Part shown: piece by piece, positions 62,567 to 64,000 of the stretch
How positions within the stretch are numbered: the stretch's first letter is position 1
Layout: every line of letters begins with the position of its first letter
Origin: Lamellibrachia satsuma
Lineage: Eukaryota > Annelida > Polychaeta > Sabellida > Siboglinidae
DNA length: 64,000 nt
Direction of reading: 5' to 3'
Assembly (NCBI GenBank): GCA_033239005.1
Contig: BSQZ01000006.1
Coordinates: 1,982,501 to 2,046,500 of the forward strand
The notes under the pieces: model-generated
What the model was told of the DNA's origin: nothing
Database searches by the model: none
What the model saw: only the letters and a program-made list of their open reading frames with translations
Made by a program: the position numbers and the translations under genes

Positions 62567-64000
<1,434 letters not shown>

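Overview
The window reads as nuclear DNA from an animal, most likely a repeat-rich marine invertebrate. It is AT-rich and dominated by decayed non-LTR retrotransposons (CR1-like, L2/Rex-like and craniofacial-development-protein-2-like LINEs), a Penelope-like fragment, a tRNA-derived SINE, hAT and Harbinger MITEs, very long (TA)n, (CAG)n, (CGG)n and GT-rich arrays, and at least a dozen minisatellites. Genes appear as exons with splice sites and AATAAA signals. There are no operons, ribosome binding sites, CRISPR arrays or convincing functional tRNA/rRNA genes. A mollusc or annelid is my guess; species cannot be read from the sequence.

Layout. 1-5 kb: a mosaic of duplicated blocks, with a 0.3 kb direct repeat flanking a CAG-rich block, a rearranged copy at 4.07-4.87 kb and a fold-back structure at 2.9-4.4 kb, plus a LINE 3' end at 1.6-2.4 kb. 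6.0-6.6 kb: a (TA)n tract joined to a GIY-YIG endonuclease remnant. 9.2-10.8 kb: a minus-strand CR1-like LINE split by (TA)n. 10.8-12.8 kb: three copies of a unit with a TGTTG/TGCTG pentamer array. 14.9-19.0 kb: a degraded, nearly full-length minus-strand LINE containing a SINE. 19.2-20.4 kb: another LINE 3' half. 20.7-31.2 kb: minisatellites (45, 18, 31, 8 and 30 bp units) and (CGG)29, (TA)n and (GA)n arrays. 34.0-35.8 kb: two hAT-type elements. 36.26-37.50 kb: the best gene, a minus-strand exon for a polytopic membrane protein. 38.0-39.3 kb: a 35-bp minisatellite and a fold-back element. 42.2-46.9 kb: a pile-up of at least five LINE fragments, one nested in another, and a hAT MITE. 47.6-48.6 kb: a 45-bp array, a Harbinger MITE and (TA)n. 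49.8-50.9 kb: an internally deleted LINE. 51.8-53.6 kb: a 40-bp array, an interspersed repeat and a CpG-rich candidate first exon ending in AAG|GTGAGT. 54.0-55.0 kb: a degenerate repeat and a 36-bp array. 55-64 kb: mostly single-copy sequence, probably intronic or intergenic, with weak minus-strand exon candidates at 62.4, 61.7 and 59.3 kb.

No gene pathway can be reconstructed. The coherent theme is the interaction of transposons and tandem repeats: two separate CR1-like copies carry a long (TA)n tract at the same point of the reverse transcriptase frame, and one interspersed family appears to have seeded a minisatellite. Most long open frames here are by-products of tandem repeats whose unit lacks stop codons, not genes.
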